Assembly (NCBI GenBank): GCA_015075555.1
Contig: JABTUD010000002.1
Coordinates: 1,364,001-1,428,000, forward strand
Length of the DNA stretch: 64,000 nt
Direction of reading: 5' to 3'
Origin: Thermoflexaceae bacterium
Lineage (GTDB): Bacteria; Chloroflexota; Dehalococcoidia; Tepidiformales; Tepidiformaceae
Shown piece by piece: positions 7,595 to 15,677 of the stretch. A program made the translations under genes and the position numbers. The stretch's first letter is position 1; each line of letters begins with the position of its first letter. The notes under the pieces are model-generated. The model made no database searches. It saw only the letters and a program-made list of their open reading frames with translations, and was not told the DNA's origin.

Positions 7595-9406
7595 CTACTC
7601 CGCGCGCGGCCAGAAGATGGTGAAGGCCGTTCCTGCCCCCGCCTCACTGTTCACTGTGATTGCCCCACCATGCTGTATGACGATGCCGTGGACGGCGGCA
7701 AGGCCGAGCCCTGTGCCCTTGCCCGGCGGCTTGGTGGTGAAGAACGGCTCGAAAATCCGCACCCGGGTGAGCTCATCCATCCCCGTGCCCGTGTCCGACA
7801 CGGTGATGGCTACATAGTCACCCGGCCCGGGGCTGGAGGATTCATCATCAACCGTCTCGTTCCGGGCGCCGATGGTGACCACGCCCCTGCCCGCCATGGC
7901 GTCGCGAGCGTTGACCGCCAGGTTGATCAGCACCTGGTCGAGCTGCCCACGGTCCGCCCGGATGTCCCAGAGGCCCTCCGCAAGGTCCAGCGCCACCGTC
8001 ACGCCCCTCCCCAGCAGTGGCCGGAGAATGGATGAGAGCCCCTCAACGGACTCGCGCAGCCGGACCGTCGCCGGGGCAAACGCCTCGTTTCGCCCGAACA
8101 TCAGCAGCTGGTGTGTCATGCCGGAAGCCCGGTCCGTTGCGGAGTGGATCTCCGCCAGCGCCTCCTGCGCGGCAGCGTCCAGGCTGCCGTTCCGGCCGAG
8201 CACGCTGGCTTCGAGCTTGATCACGCCCAGCACATTGTTGAAGTCGTGGGCGACCCCGGCCGCCAGACGGGCGATGGCGTCGAGCTTCTCCACCTGCTGC
8301 AACCGCTGTTCGAGGGCGTTTCGCTCGGTGATGTCGATAGCGGTCCCGAGCAGGCAGGGCTCGCCGCCCACCACCATCGTCTCGGCGTAGTTGAGCGTTT
8401 CGATCTCCCTCCCCGAACGTGTGCGGAAGCGCAGCGGGAAGCCCCGAACCTGGCCCTCCGCCCGCAGCGCCTGCCCCATCGCCAGCCGCTCTTCTTCGCT
8501 GGGCCAGAATACGTGCGTTGCCAGCCTGCCCACGACCTCTTCCCGGGTGTACCCGGAGAAGGCGAGAAAGGCAGCGTTCACCTCGATGAAGACGCGGTCG
8601 CGGTTTCGAATGAGAGCCGTGGGCAGAGGGCTGAACTCGAAGATGCGGGCGAAGCGCCCGGTCAGCGCCTCAAGTGCGGCCCGGTTCACGATGCTCTCGG
8701 TGACATCGCGATAGTGAATCACCAGGACCTCGCCCGCCGGGCCATCCTGAACCGGCATGCCCGCCGTCTCGCAGTAGCGCCATTCTCCCGACTTGTGCCG
8801 GAAGCGGAACGTGCCCGACTCCACGCGGCCGGGGCTGGCGAATGCCCGGCCCATGGATTCAAGCGCCGCGGTCCAGTCTTCCGGATGCAGAAGGGAGCTC
8901 AAGTTGCTGCCCTCCAGCTCGACCGGACTGTAGCCGGTAACGGCCTCGGACGAAGCGCTCGCGTGGAGGATCGTCCCCTCCATATCGACCACGCCAACGG
9001 CGTCAAACGAAAGCGCTGGCAGCAGGGTAAGGGCCTCGTAGCCAGCCGCGCGGGACGGCATAGCGCCCGCCAGCGCCGGCCTTTCCATCGCCACGACCAG
9101 GGCATTCCGTCCACCGCCGGATGCGATGGGCCTGCAGGTGGTCAGCACCTCCACGGTCGTGCCATCGCTGCGTTGGAAGCTGCCGGGCTCCGCGCCGGAA
9201 GGCCGGGCCGCGGGGTCGTGCATGAGGGCGGGCGGGAACTGCGCCCCCGGCACCTGCTCCGCCGCCAGCTCGAGCAGGACGAGCATCGGCCCGTTCGCAG
9301 CCTGGACCACCCCCTCCGGGACCGAGACGAGCGCCGCCGGGGCCGGGCTGAGCTCAATGAGCCGCACGGCCTCCTCCAGAGCGCCCGCCGGCACGGGACC
9401 ACTCAC
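7595..9406 (-). CDS. PAS-domain sensor histidine kinase
   Basis: A 603-residue soluble sensor kinase without membrane segments. It has three PAS modules: a divergent first one (about 1-120), then SFDAVGVVDMEGTILHASAS (about 130-245) and RIFEFSPLPTALIRNRDRVF (about 250-365). Next comes the phosphoacceptor region GVAHDFNNVLGVI with His near residue 386. The ATPase domain shows the N box NLAVNARDAM, the D box VSDTGTGM, the F box FEPFFTTK and the G box GKGTGLGLA. The AHDFNN type of H box is common among hybrid and orphan kinases. No response regulator gene is adjacent, so its partner is elsewhere. It is followed by the GGDEF protein on the same strand. Confidence 0.9.
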   Translation of the reverse strand: MSGPVPAGALEEAVRLIELSPAPAALVSVPEGVVQAANGPMLVLLELAAEQVPGAQFPPALMHDPAARPSGAEPGSFQRSDGTTVEVLTTCRPIASGGGRNALVVAMERPALAGAMPSRAAGYEALTLLPALSFDAVGVVDMEGTILHASASSEAVTGYSPVELEGSNLSSLLHPEDWTAALESMGRAFASPGRVESGTFRFRHKSGEWRYCETAGMPVQDGPAGEVLVIHYRDVTESIVNRAALEALTGRFARIFEFSPLPTALIRNRDRVFIEVNAAFLAFSGYTREEVVGRLATHVFWPSEEERLAMGQALRAEGQVRGFPLRFRTRSGREIETLNYAETMVVGGEPCLLGTAIDITERNALEQRLQQVEKLDAIARLAAGVAHDFNNVLGVIKLEASVLGRNGSLDAAAQEALAEIHSATDRASGMTHQLLMFGRNEAFAPATVRLRESVEGLSSILRPLLGRGVTVALDLAEGLWDIRADRGQLDQVLINLAVNARDAMAGRGVVTIGARNETVDDESSSPGPGDYVAITVSDTGTGMDELTRVRIFEPFFTTKPPGKGTGLGLAAVHGIVIQHGGAITVNSEAGAGTAFTIFWPRAE

Positions 9407-9548
9407 GACGAGCCTTCCTTCGCCGCCGGGGTCCTACCGCAGCAACCGGCGGCGCGAGCCCGGATTATGGCACGTCCATTCGAGGATGTGTAGAGCTTCA
9501 TCCCGGCAAGTTCACCGGTGCGAGGTCCTGCCGGGAGCAATGAGGGCC

Positions 9549-12287
9549 TCAGGCGGCCCTGCGCAGAGGGGCAACCACCAGCCGGGCGCGGCCCGCTTCC
9601 TTGGCGGCGTAGAGGGCAGCGTCGGCCCCTTCATAGGCCCGTGCCACCGCCTCGTCGCGCGTGTGGCGCCCCGTCCGCAGCGGCGCCAGCCCGGCGCTCA
9701 AAGTCACCGCCACTTCCTCGCCGCCGGGGAGGGCGATCGGCGAGGCGGCAACGGCCGCCAGCGCCCCCTCGCAGGATGCGCGCGCCGCGTCGAGCGGGCA
9801 GGTGAACAGGATGGCGAATTCCTCCCCTCCCACGCGCCCCACTACAGCGTCTTTCAGTGCGCCTTCGAGCCGCAGCGCTACCTCCGCCAGCACCGCGTCG
9901 CCCGCCGGGTGCCCCCAGGTGTCGTTGATGCGCTTGAAGTGGTCGATATCGGCAATGGCCACGGCAGGACCCTGTTGCGAGACGGCGGCATTGAACCAGG
10001 CGCGGCGGTTGAGGAGCCCCGTCAGCATGTCGTGGTTGGCTGCGTATTCTGCCTCCGCGCGCAGGGAGTCGAGTTCCGCTGCCTGCTCGGTGAGGATGCT
10101 CGCGTGCTCTTCCACCAGCCGCAGCATGGTCGCCTGGTCCTCTTCGGCCTGCACGAGATCGGTCACATCGCGCACGACGGAGTAGGCCTGCCCGTTTATC
10201 ACCGCCGAGGTGTTCCAGGAGAGCCAGCGGGTCTCGCCCTCTGCTGTCAGGAACATGGTCCGGATATCGTTCAGAGTCTCGCCCTCAAGTGTCCTGATTG
10301 CGTCATCGATCACCTTCTGGAGATGGTCAGGGTGGGCGAATCGCATCACCGTTCGCCCCAGCATCTTCTCCTTCGGGTAGCCCAGCACCCGCTCCCAGGC
10401 CGGGTTCACGCGCAGGAAGCGCGCCTCAAGGTCCGTCACCGCCAGCATGTCAATCGAGAGGTCGAAGTAACGGTCGCGCTCCTCTTCGGCGCGCTTCCGT
10501 TCGCTGATGTCGCGCACCGTGCCCTGGATAGCCAGCCTGTCTTCGCCATCGCCGAAGATGAGCGAAGCGGTGAGCGAGACGGTCACCGGCGAGCCATCCC
10601 TGCGCAGCAGGTCGACCTCGTAGTCTTCGAGCGACTGGCCCTGCCGGAGGCGCTGGAGCATTGTGATCGCCACATCCCGGCTGGCGTAGAGGGTCTCCGC
10701 GCTCACACCCAGCAACTCTTCCGGCGTGTAGCCGAGAAGACGGTGCACCGAAGGGCTGACCATCTTGATGACGCCCGCCTCGTCGGTCTTGTAGAGCACA
10801 TCGTGGAGCTGCTGGAAGGTCGCCCGGTATCGCTCTTCGCTCTTGCGCAGGGCAGCCTCGGCCTCCTTTCGCCCGGTGACATCGATGTAGTAGCCGTAGG
10901 CGGCGCGCTTGCCCCGGTAGTCAAGCGAGACGAGGTTTTCCATTATCCAGCGCACCTCACCGCCGCGGTGGCGGATGCGGTATTCGTGCGCGCCGGCGCC
11001 CTGGCCCTTGAGCATGCGCACGGCGCTCTCCCTCACCGCCTCACGGTCCTCGGGGAGCACGTAGTCGAGGGGGTTCGTGCCCAGCGCTTCCCCGGCGCTG
11101 AAGCCGGTAAGGTCTGCGAAGCGGGGGTTCACGTACTGGAAAACGCCGTCCTGGGCGATGTAGATGCCGATTGGCGCCCGCTCGGCCAGCGTCTCGAAGC
11201 GCTCTTCGGCGAGCTTGCGTTCGGTCACGTCGCGGATGACGCCCGTGAACTTGCGTTCGCCCGCTATCCACATCTCGCTGACCGAGATCTCGGCGGGGAA
11301 GGTCGAACCATCCTTTCGCCGGGCAACGGTCTCTTCGCGAAATCGGGGTGTGCTGCGCCTTCCCGGAACGGGGCCCGGGGCAGCAATGCCACCTCGCGCT
11401 TCGGCGGAATGCCAGTCCATGAGCAGGTTCGCCGCCCGGCCCAGCACCTCAATCGCCTCGAAGCTGAACATCTGCTCGGCCGCGGGGTTGAACGACTCAA
11501 TCATGCCCGCGCCGTCAATGACCATGATGCCGTCGCCGGCCGCCTCCACGATGGCATACAGCCGCTCCTCGTTGGCGTGCAGGATCTCCTCGGCAAGCCG
11601 GCTCTCGGTTATGTCGCGGGCAGTGCACACCAGGCGCCTGCATTCCCCGCGGCCGCCGTTGATCGGCACCAGGCTGACGTGCAGGGCCAGGCGCCGCTCA
11701 CGGACCTCCATGGTTACCTCGAAGTCCATCGCAAAGCCGGATTCGGCGGCTTCCCGGCAACGCCGGTCCGCGTCCCGGGCGGCGGCGGGCGGGAGGAGCT
11801 CCGCCACTGACTTCCCCAGGGTTTCAGCGGCCGGCCTGCGCGTGAGCCGGACGTACGCCTGGTTCACGTACGTCACACGCCACGGCCCGCTCGCTGCGGC
11901 ATCCATCACGAAGATCGCATCGGGCGAGGCGTCGAGCACGGCGTGGTAATCCAGGGCCTCCCACGCGCCGGGCCGCGGCGCCGGGCGCTGGCGCTTCTCA
12001 AACAGCGCAAGCCGTGCGAGGAGCCCCTCCCGCGTCACCGGCGGCGAGAGAAAATCGCCCAGGCCCGCCGCCAGCAGGGCGGGCAGGTCTTCATCGGCTG
12101 CGTTCATCGCCAGGACCGGGATGCTCTCAGCGCACGCCGCGACGGTGATTTCAGGACCCAACGCTGCATCCGTAATCACCAGGCCGGTAGCCTCGCCCGG
12201 CGCAGCAAGCTCATACCCGGCATCCACGATCCAGGCTGCTATCTGAGCCCGGCTGCTATCGAAGGCGCCGCGCAACTGGACCTTCAA
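9549..12287 (-). CDS. Multi-PAS diguanylate cyclase (GGDEF)
   Basis: A 912-residue signalling protein. Residues 1-95 look like a degenerate receiver domain (VQLRGAFDSSRAQIAAWIV, GLVITDAALG). Five PAS modules follow, then a coiled coil and a C-terminal GGDEF domain (HDMLTGLLNRRAW, RVGGEEFAILF) that makes cyclic di-GMP. The RxxD inhibitory site normally placed just before GGEEF reads LKDA, so product inhibition is probably lost. The frame is open far upstream, but that part is antisense to the terminase-like gene. I set the start at a TTG (12287) because GGGAGGGG lies about 6 bases before it and family-like sequence begins there. No EAL or PilZ gene is nearby. Confidence 0.86.
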   Translation of the reverse strand: MKVQLRGAFDSSRAQIAAWIVDAGYELAAPGEATGLVITDAALGPEITVAACAESIPVLAMNAADEDLPALLAAGLGDFLSPPVTREGLLARLALFEKRQRPAPRPGAWEALDYHAVLDASPDAIFVMDAAASGPWRVTYVNQAYVRLTRRPAAETLGKSVAELLPPAAARDADRRCREAAESGFAMDFEVTMEVRERRLALHVSLVPINGGRGECRRLVCTARDITESRLAEEILHANEERLYAIVEAAGDGIMVIDGAGMIESFNPAAEQMFSFEAIEVLGRAANLLMDWHSAEARGGIAAPGPVPGRRSTPRFREETVARRKDGSTFPAEISVSEMWIAGERKFTGVIRDVTERKLAEERFETLAERAPIGIYIAQDGVFQYVNPRFADLTGFSAGEALGTNPLDYVLPEDREAVRESAVRMLKGQGAGAHEYRIRHRGGEVRWIMENLVSLDYRGKRAAYGYYIDVTGRKEAEAALRKSEERYRATFQQLHDVLYKTDEAGVIKMVSPSVHRLLGYTPEELLGVSAETLYASRDVAITMLQRLRQGQSLEDYEVDLLRRDGSPVTVSLTASLIFGDGEDRLAIQGTVRDISERKRAEEERDRYFDLSIDMLAVTDLEARFLRVNPAWERVLGYPKEKMLGRTVMRFAHPDHLQKVIDDAIRTLEGETLNDIRTMFLTAEGETRWLSWNTSAVINGQAYSVVRDVTDLVQAEEDQATMLRLVEEHASILTEQAAELDSLRAEAEYAANHDMLTGLLNRRAWFNAAVSQQGPAVAIADIDHFKRINDTWGHPAGDAVLAEVALRLEGALKDAVVGRVGGEEFAILFTCPLDAARASCEGALAAVAASPIALPGGEEVAVTLSAGLAPLRTGRHTRDEAVARAYEGADAALYAAKEAGRARLVVAPLRRAA

Positions 12288-12398
12288 ACTGGCCCCTCCC
12301 GTTTCCAGTCCTTTTCCCCCCACCTTCTGTTTCGTCCACTGCGCAGAAAACGTTAGTGCCTGCGTGCCATCGGAGCTGTGGGCCACCCCCGCCACGGT

Positions 12399-13769
12399 AT
12401 GGCCATGACCCGCACCCGGCAGTCTCCCCCCGCCTTCGGCCACATCGCTCCAGCGCCATTCCTGCGCGCCTACCAGTCCCGCACGCTTCTCGCCCTGCTC
12501 CGCGGAGTTGATGCCTGCCGGGGCGCAACTTTCACGGTCATGTTTCCCCGCCAGGCGGGGAAGAACCAGGTGGCGGCCGCGCTCGTAGCCTGCCTGCTCT
12601 GGACGAACGCCGCCCGCGGCGGGTCGATTGTGGTGTGCGCGCCCGCCTTCCGGCCGCAGGCGCGAATCAGCATCGACCGCACCTGGCAGGCGCTGACCGC
12701 GCTGGCGCCGTTCGCGCCGCCGGGTGTGCAGGCGCGGTTGGCGGGCAACTGCATCTCGCTCGGCAGGGCCCGGGCCATCTTCCTCAGTGCGGCCATGGGA
12801 TCGCACGTGGCAGGGCACACTGCCTCTCTCGCCCTGATCGCCGACGAGGCGCAGGAGGTCGATGCTGCCTGGTTCGACCGCCAGTTCCGGCCCATGGCGG
12901 CTTCCACCGGCGCGCCAACCATCCTCTTTGGCACCGCCTGGGATGGGACCACCCTGCTCGAACGGGCCGCTGCCGCCAACCGTGAACGCGACGCCCTCGG
13001 CCCGGCGGTCCGCCACCACCACGAGGTTGGCTGGCGCGAGGTGGCCATGACGCTGCCCGCCTACGGTGACTACGTTCGCTTTGAGCGTGACCGCCTCGGT
13101 CCCAACCATCCGCTCTATCTGAGCCAGTACGAGCTGATCGCCTCCGATGCCGCGGGCAGGCTCTTCTCCCCCGGCCAGCTGGCGATGATCGATGGCAGCC
13201 ACCGCCACGAACACGCTCCCCGGCCGGGCGAGCGCTACGTCGGCGGGCTCGACCTCGGCGGCGAAGGGCAGGGCGCCGACGCTACCGTGCTCTCCATCGC
13301 GCGCGTGAGCGCGACCGGGTGCGAGGTCGTGGACCTGGCCGGCTGGCGCGCCGCCCCATTCGAGACCGTGCAGCGCGAGGTGATAGCCATCGCCCGCCAC
13401 TGGCAGCTCGAACGGCTCTGTGTTGACGCCACCGGGCTGGGCGCGCCGCTTGCGAAGAGCCTCGCGACCGCGCTTGGCCCACGGGTGGAGCCGTTCGTGT
13501 TCACGGCGCAGTCGAAGTCGTCGCTGGGGTTCGCGCTGCTGGCCGCGGTCGAAACGGGGCGGTTCACGCTCTTCGCCGACGATGGGAGCGCCACGGCGGC
13601 CTCGTGCCGGGCGGAGCTCCGCGCCTGCCGTGCGTCGTACCGGGGCGGGCGGCTCTGGTGGTGGGGCGAAGGGGCGAACGACGACTACGTGGCCAGCCTC
13701 GCGCTCTGCCAGCGCGCCGCCGAGATGGCGGGGAGCCCCCGCCTTGCGGTGGGCCGCCCGCGCGACTGA
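12399..13769 (+). CDS. Stand-alone terminase-like ATPase/nuclease
   Basis: A 456-residue protein with the full layout of a phage terminase large subunit, the motor that packages and cuts DNA. The ATPase has a Walker A-like loop PRQAGKN (about residues 50-56) and Walker B LALIADE (144-150). The RNase H-like nuclease has its acidic residues in YVGGLDLGG (Asp 285), CVDATGLG (Asp 343) and GANDDYV (Asp 428/429). All key positions look intact, yet no portal, capsid or integrase gene is near. It sits divergently from the GGDEF gene with only about 110 bases between them. It may be a phage remnant kept under selection or a host gene with another DNA role. A GTG at 12378 is an alternative start. Confidence 0.75.
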   Translation: MAMTRTRQSPPAFGHIAPAPFLRAYQSRTLLALLRGVDACRGATFTVMFPRQAGKNQVAAALVACLLWTNAARGGSIVVCAPAFRPQARISIDRTWQALTALAPFAPPGVQARLAGNCISLGRARAIFLSAAMGSHVAGHTASLALIADEAQEVDAAWFDRQFRPMAASTGAPTILFGTAWDGTTLLERAAAANRERDALGPAVRHHHEVGWREVAMTLPAYGDYVRFERDRLGPNHPLYLSQYELIASDAAGRLFSPGQLAMIDGSHRHEHAPRPGERYVGGLDLGGEGQGADATVLSIARVSATGCEVVDLAGWRAAPFETVQREVIAIARHWQLERLCVDATGLGAPLAKSLATALGPRVEPFVFTAQSKSSLGFALLAAVETGRFTLFADDGSATAASCRAELRACRASYRGGRLWWWGEGANDDYVASLALCQRAAEMAGSPRLAVGRPRD

Positions 13770-13773
13770 CACG

Positions 13774-13800
13774 AAAAAGCCCGGCACAAGAGGCCGGGCT
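13774..13800 (-). terminator. Rho-independent terminator of the small Lys/Ala-rich gene
   Basis: A 7-bp stem (AGCCCGG at 13778-13784 with CCGGGCT at 13794-13800) is followed on the minus strand by five T. It lies about 25 bases after the stop of the 46-residue gene at 13825-13965 and also closes the convergent terminase-like gene. Confidence 0.75.
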
Positions 13801-13824
13801 GTGTCTGCAGCGCCAGGGCGCTTC

Positions 13825-13965
13825 TTACTTCTTGGCCTTGTCGGCGGCGGACTTCGAAGCGGTGGCGCGGGCGCCCTTCTTGGCGACCTTCTTGGCCGGC
13901 TCCGAAGCCTTTTCCTCAGACTGGGCCAGCTTCGAAAGGTCGAGATTCAGGGATGGTGCAAACAT
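13825..13965 (-). CDS. Small Lys/Ala-rich protein (histone H1-like tail)
   Basis: A 46-residue protein starting at the ATG at 13965, with a good ribosome site (AGAGGAG) just upstream. After a short N-terminus (MFAPSLNLDLSKLAQSEE) it is almost wholly Lys, Ala, Ser and Thr (PAKKVAKKGARATASKSAAD), like the basic tails of bacterial histone H1-like proteins, which bind DNA or RNA without sequence preference. It has its own terminator. The longer frame upstream runs across the tRNA-Sec gene and is not real. Its function is unknown; nucleic-acid binding is an inference from composition. Confidence 0.65.
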   Translation of the reverse strand: MFAPSLNLDLSKLAQSEEKASEPAKKVAKKGARATASKSAADKAKK

Positions 13966-14054
13966 GTCGTCTCCTCTTGCCTTTGGGGGGCCTGTGTTCG
14001 TGCCCTCGGGTCCATTATGCCAGATTTCATTAGCGTGTGGGAAACGAAGTTGGC

Positions 14055-14152
14055 TGGCGGGAGTGCATGGGAGTCGAACCCACCCCCCGCCGCGCTTGCG
14101 ACAGGGCAACCGTTTTGAAGACGGCGAGGACCACCGGGCCCCACCCACTCCC
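14055..14152 (-). tRNA. selC: tRNA-Sec (anticodon TCA)
   Basis: A 98-base selenocysteine tRNA with encoded CCA. The 5' end is at 14152. The features specific to tRNA-Sec are present: a long acceptor stem (GGGAGTG pairs with CACTCCC, an eighth pair being a G-G mismatch), a 6-bp D stem (GGGGCC/GGTCCT) with a 4-base loop CGGT, an anticodon loop CTTCAAA with TCA, a 9-bp variable-arm stem (CCCTGTCGC with GCGGCGGGG), and a T arm with TTCGACT. It decodes in-frame UGA with the help of SelA, SelB, SelD and a SECIS element, none of which is in this window. Confidence 0.93.
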
Positions 14153-14181
14153 GCATCTGCAGTGGACAGTCTACTACGGGG

Positions 14182-15084
14182 CTACCTCCCCGCCACGCGC
14201 TCGGCGAACCACGCCAGGTCGGCCATGCTCGCAAGCGTAACCGAAAGCTCCTCCACCCCGGCCGCAGCAAAGGCCAGCACCTGTTCGGCCATCTGCTCCG
14301 CATCCCCGTAGAGGACGCCTTCGGCGTGCCACTGCGTGGCCGGGCCCCCGCGCCCCCCCACGCGGGCGAAGTTCGCCACCCGTTCAGCCAACGCCTCGGC
14401 CCCATCGCGCCCCTCGTCCCTCGCGAAGAGCACGTCGGCCGTTATCGCCAGCGTCGCCGGGTCACGCCCGGCGGCATGGCAACGCTCGCGCAGGTATTCC
14501 ACCAGCAGCGCCACCTGTTGCGGGCCCAGTTGCCACGTGTTGACCCCCTGCGCGTGCGCGACCGCCGTCGCCGCCGCCTTCCCGGGCAGGTTCAGCCCGA
14601 TGATGATCGGCGGGTGCGGCCGCTGCACCGGCCGTGGCGAAGTCACCCCACCCCCGGCGAGCTGCCACCATTCGCCTTCAAGCGGCGATGCATCGCCGGT
14701 CCAGAGCCCCTTCACCGCTCGCACAGCCTCGTCGAGCTGCGCCACGCGCCCTCCGAAGCCGTGGTGCGGAAACCCGAACGGCTCGAAGTCGGCCCGCGTC
14801 CAGCCCGCGCCAATGCCGAGGATGGCCCGTCCGCCGCTCAGGTTGTCGACCGTCGCCACCGCGCGCGCCAGCTCGGCGGGGTGGTGGAAGGGCGCCCCGG
14901 TGACGTGCGTGCCCAGCCTGATGTTCCGCGTCTGCCCGGCGACATAGGCCAGGTAGGGCCACGGGTCGGGCACGGGCATGGAGGGATGGTCGATGACGTA
15001 CAGCGCCTGGAACGGCGAGGCATCGAGCTCGGCCCAGTGCCCCTCAAGCCATCCGGGATTGGTTGCAACCAGCCCGAACTTCAC
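14182..15084 (-). CDS. LLM-class F420-dependent oxidoreductase
   Basis: A 300-residue luciferase-like monooxygenase-fold protein. Enzymes of this group use coenzyme F420 (or FMN) to oxidise or reduce small organic substrates. Typical family stretches are RNIRLGTHVTGAPFHHPAEL, VATVDNLSGGRAILGIGAGW and HPPIIIGLN. The C-terminal half has LAITADVLFARDEG and a helical end. Its start overlaps the stop of the upstream SnoaL-like gene by 4 bases (ATGA), so the two form an operon and probably act on the same substrate, which is unknown. A second LLM enzyme lies at 40.7 kb, which supports an F420-using host. Confidence 0.87.
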   Translation of the reverse strand: MKFGLVATNPGWLEGHWAELDASPFQALYVIDHPSMPVPDPWPYLAYVAGQTRNIRLGTHVTGAPFHHPAELARAVATVDNLSGGRAILGIGAGWTRADFEPFGFPHHGFGGRVAQLDEAVRAVKGLWTGDASPLEGEWWQLAGGGVTSPRPVQRPHPPIIIGLNLPGKAAATAVAHAQGVNTWQLGPQQVALLVEYLRERCHAAGRDPATLAITADVLFARDEGRDGAEALAERVANFARVGGRGGPATQWHAEGVLYGDAEQMAEQVLAFAAAGVEELSVTLASMADLAWFAERVAGR

Positions 15085-15584
15085 CGGCTTTCTCCCGGGG
15101 CAGCGGCCTGCCCGCTGTATCTCTGGCGCGCGAGGCCGAAGAGGCGCCGGTCACCGGTCTCCCAGGTGATGGTCAGCACGCAGCGCGCTATCTTCCAGCC
15201 GCCGGCGGTGCGCGCCAGCGTGTTCGTGTAGTAGCCGCCGAGAGTGACGGTGCTTTCCATTTCGTCGTTCGGCAGGTAGTGCTGCGCCTGCATGTACGAA
15301 ACGCAGACTGCCTCGTCGCCATTGAGAGTGACCACGTGGTTGGTGCTGATGTGCTGCGTGGCCTGGAATCCCCAGAGCCCCATCTCTACCTGCGCCACCC
15401 AGAGGTCAGCCGGGATGGCCTCGGCCTGCCCCCCGGCGAACGATGTGAAGTCGCGGTACACCTCATCCGTGAAGCACGAGCGAAAGAGCGCCGAATCGCG
15501 CGTGTCGATGGCGGTCGCGTAACGGATGACCGTGTCGCTAATGGCCTGCCGGTCGAATAGTTCTTGAAGGCGTGGGTCGTCCAT
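15081..15584 (-). CDS. SnoaL/NTF2-like fold protein
   Basis: A 167-residue protein of the SnoaL-like group in the NTF2 superfamily, a cone-shaped fold used both for small-molecule binding and for catalysis. The helix LQELFDRQAISDTVIRYATA, the segment ALFRSCFTDEVYRDF and the strand pair STNHVVTLNGDEAVCVSY with GGYYTNTLARTAGGWKIA are the usual landmarks. It is the first gene of a two-gene operon and overlaps the F420-type oxidoreductase by 4 bases. It may be the dehydratase or hydroxylase-like partner of that enzyme; the substrate cannot be told. Confidence 0.82.
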   Translation of the reverse strand: MDDPRLQELFDRQAISDTVIRYATAIDTRDSALFRSCFTDEVYRDFTSFAGGQAEAIPADLWVAQVEMGLWGFQATQHISTNHVVTLNGDEAVCVSYMQAQHYLPNDEMESTVTLGGYYTNTLARTAGGWKIARCVLTITWETGDRRLFGLARQRYSGQAAAPGESR

Positions 15585-15642
15585 GGCGGCAGTCTAGCAT
15601 CGCAACAGGGGAGCAGTGGCGACAGGGCCAGATACTGAGTAT

Positions 15643-15671
15643 TTGACAAGGGAATTGGAAACGCGTATGCA
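15643..15671 (+). promoter_or_regulatory. Probable sigma-70-type promoter of tcmP, leaderless
   Basis: A perfect -35 box TTGACA (15643-15648) is followed after exactly 17 bases by TATGCA (15666-15671), a weak -10. The expected transcript start falls at or next to the ATG at 15678, so the mRNA would be leaderless. No ribosome site is visible, which fits. Confidence 0.5.
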
Positions 15672-15677
15672 TGCGAC

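Noticed and set aside
12288-13787. N-terminal 500-codon extension of the minus-strand GGDEF frame
   Set aside because: It is antisense to the terminase-like gene, has no PAS or other family sequence, and a TTG with a strong ribosome site marks the real start.
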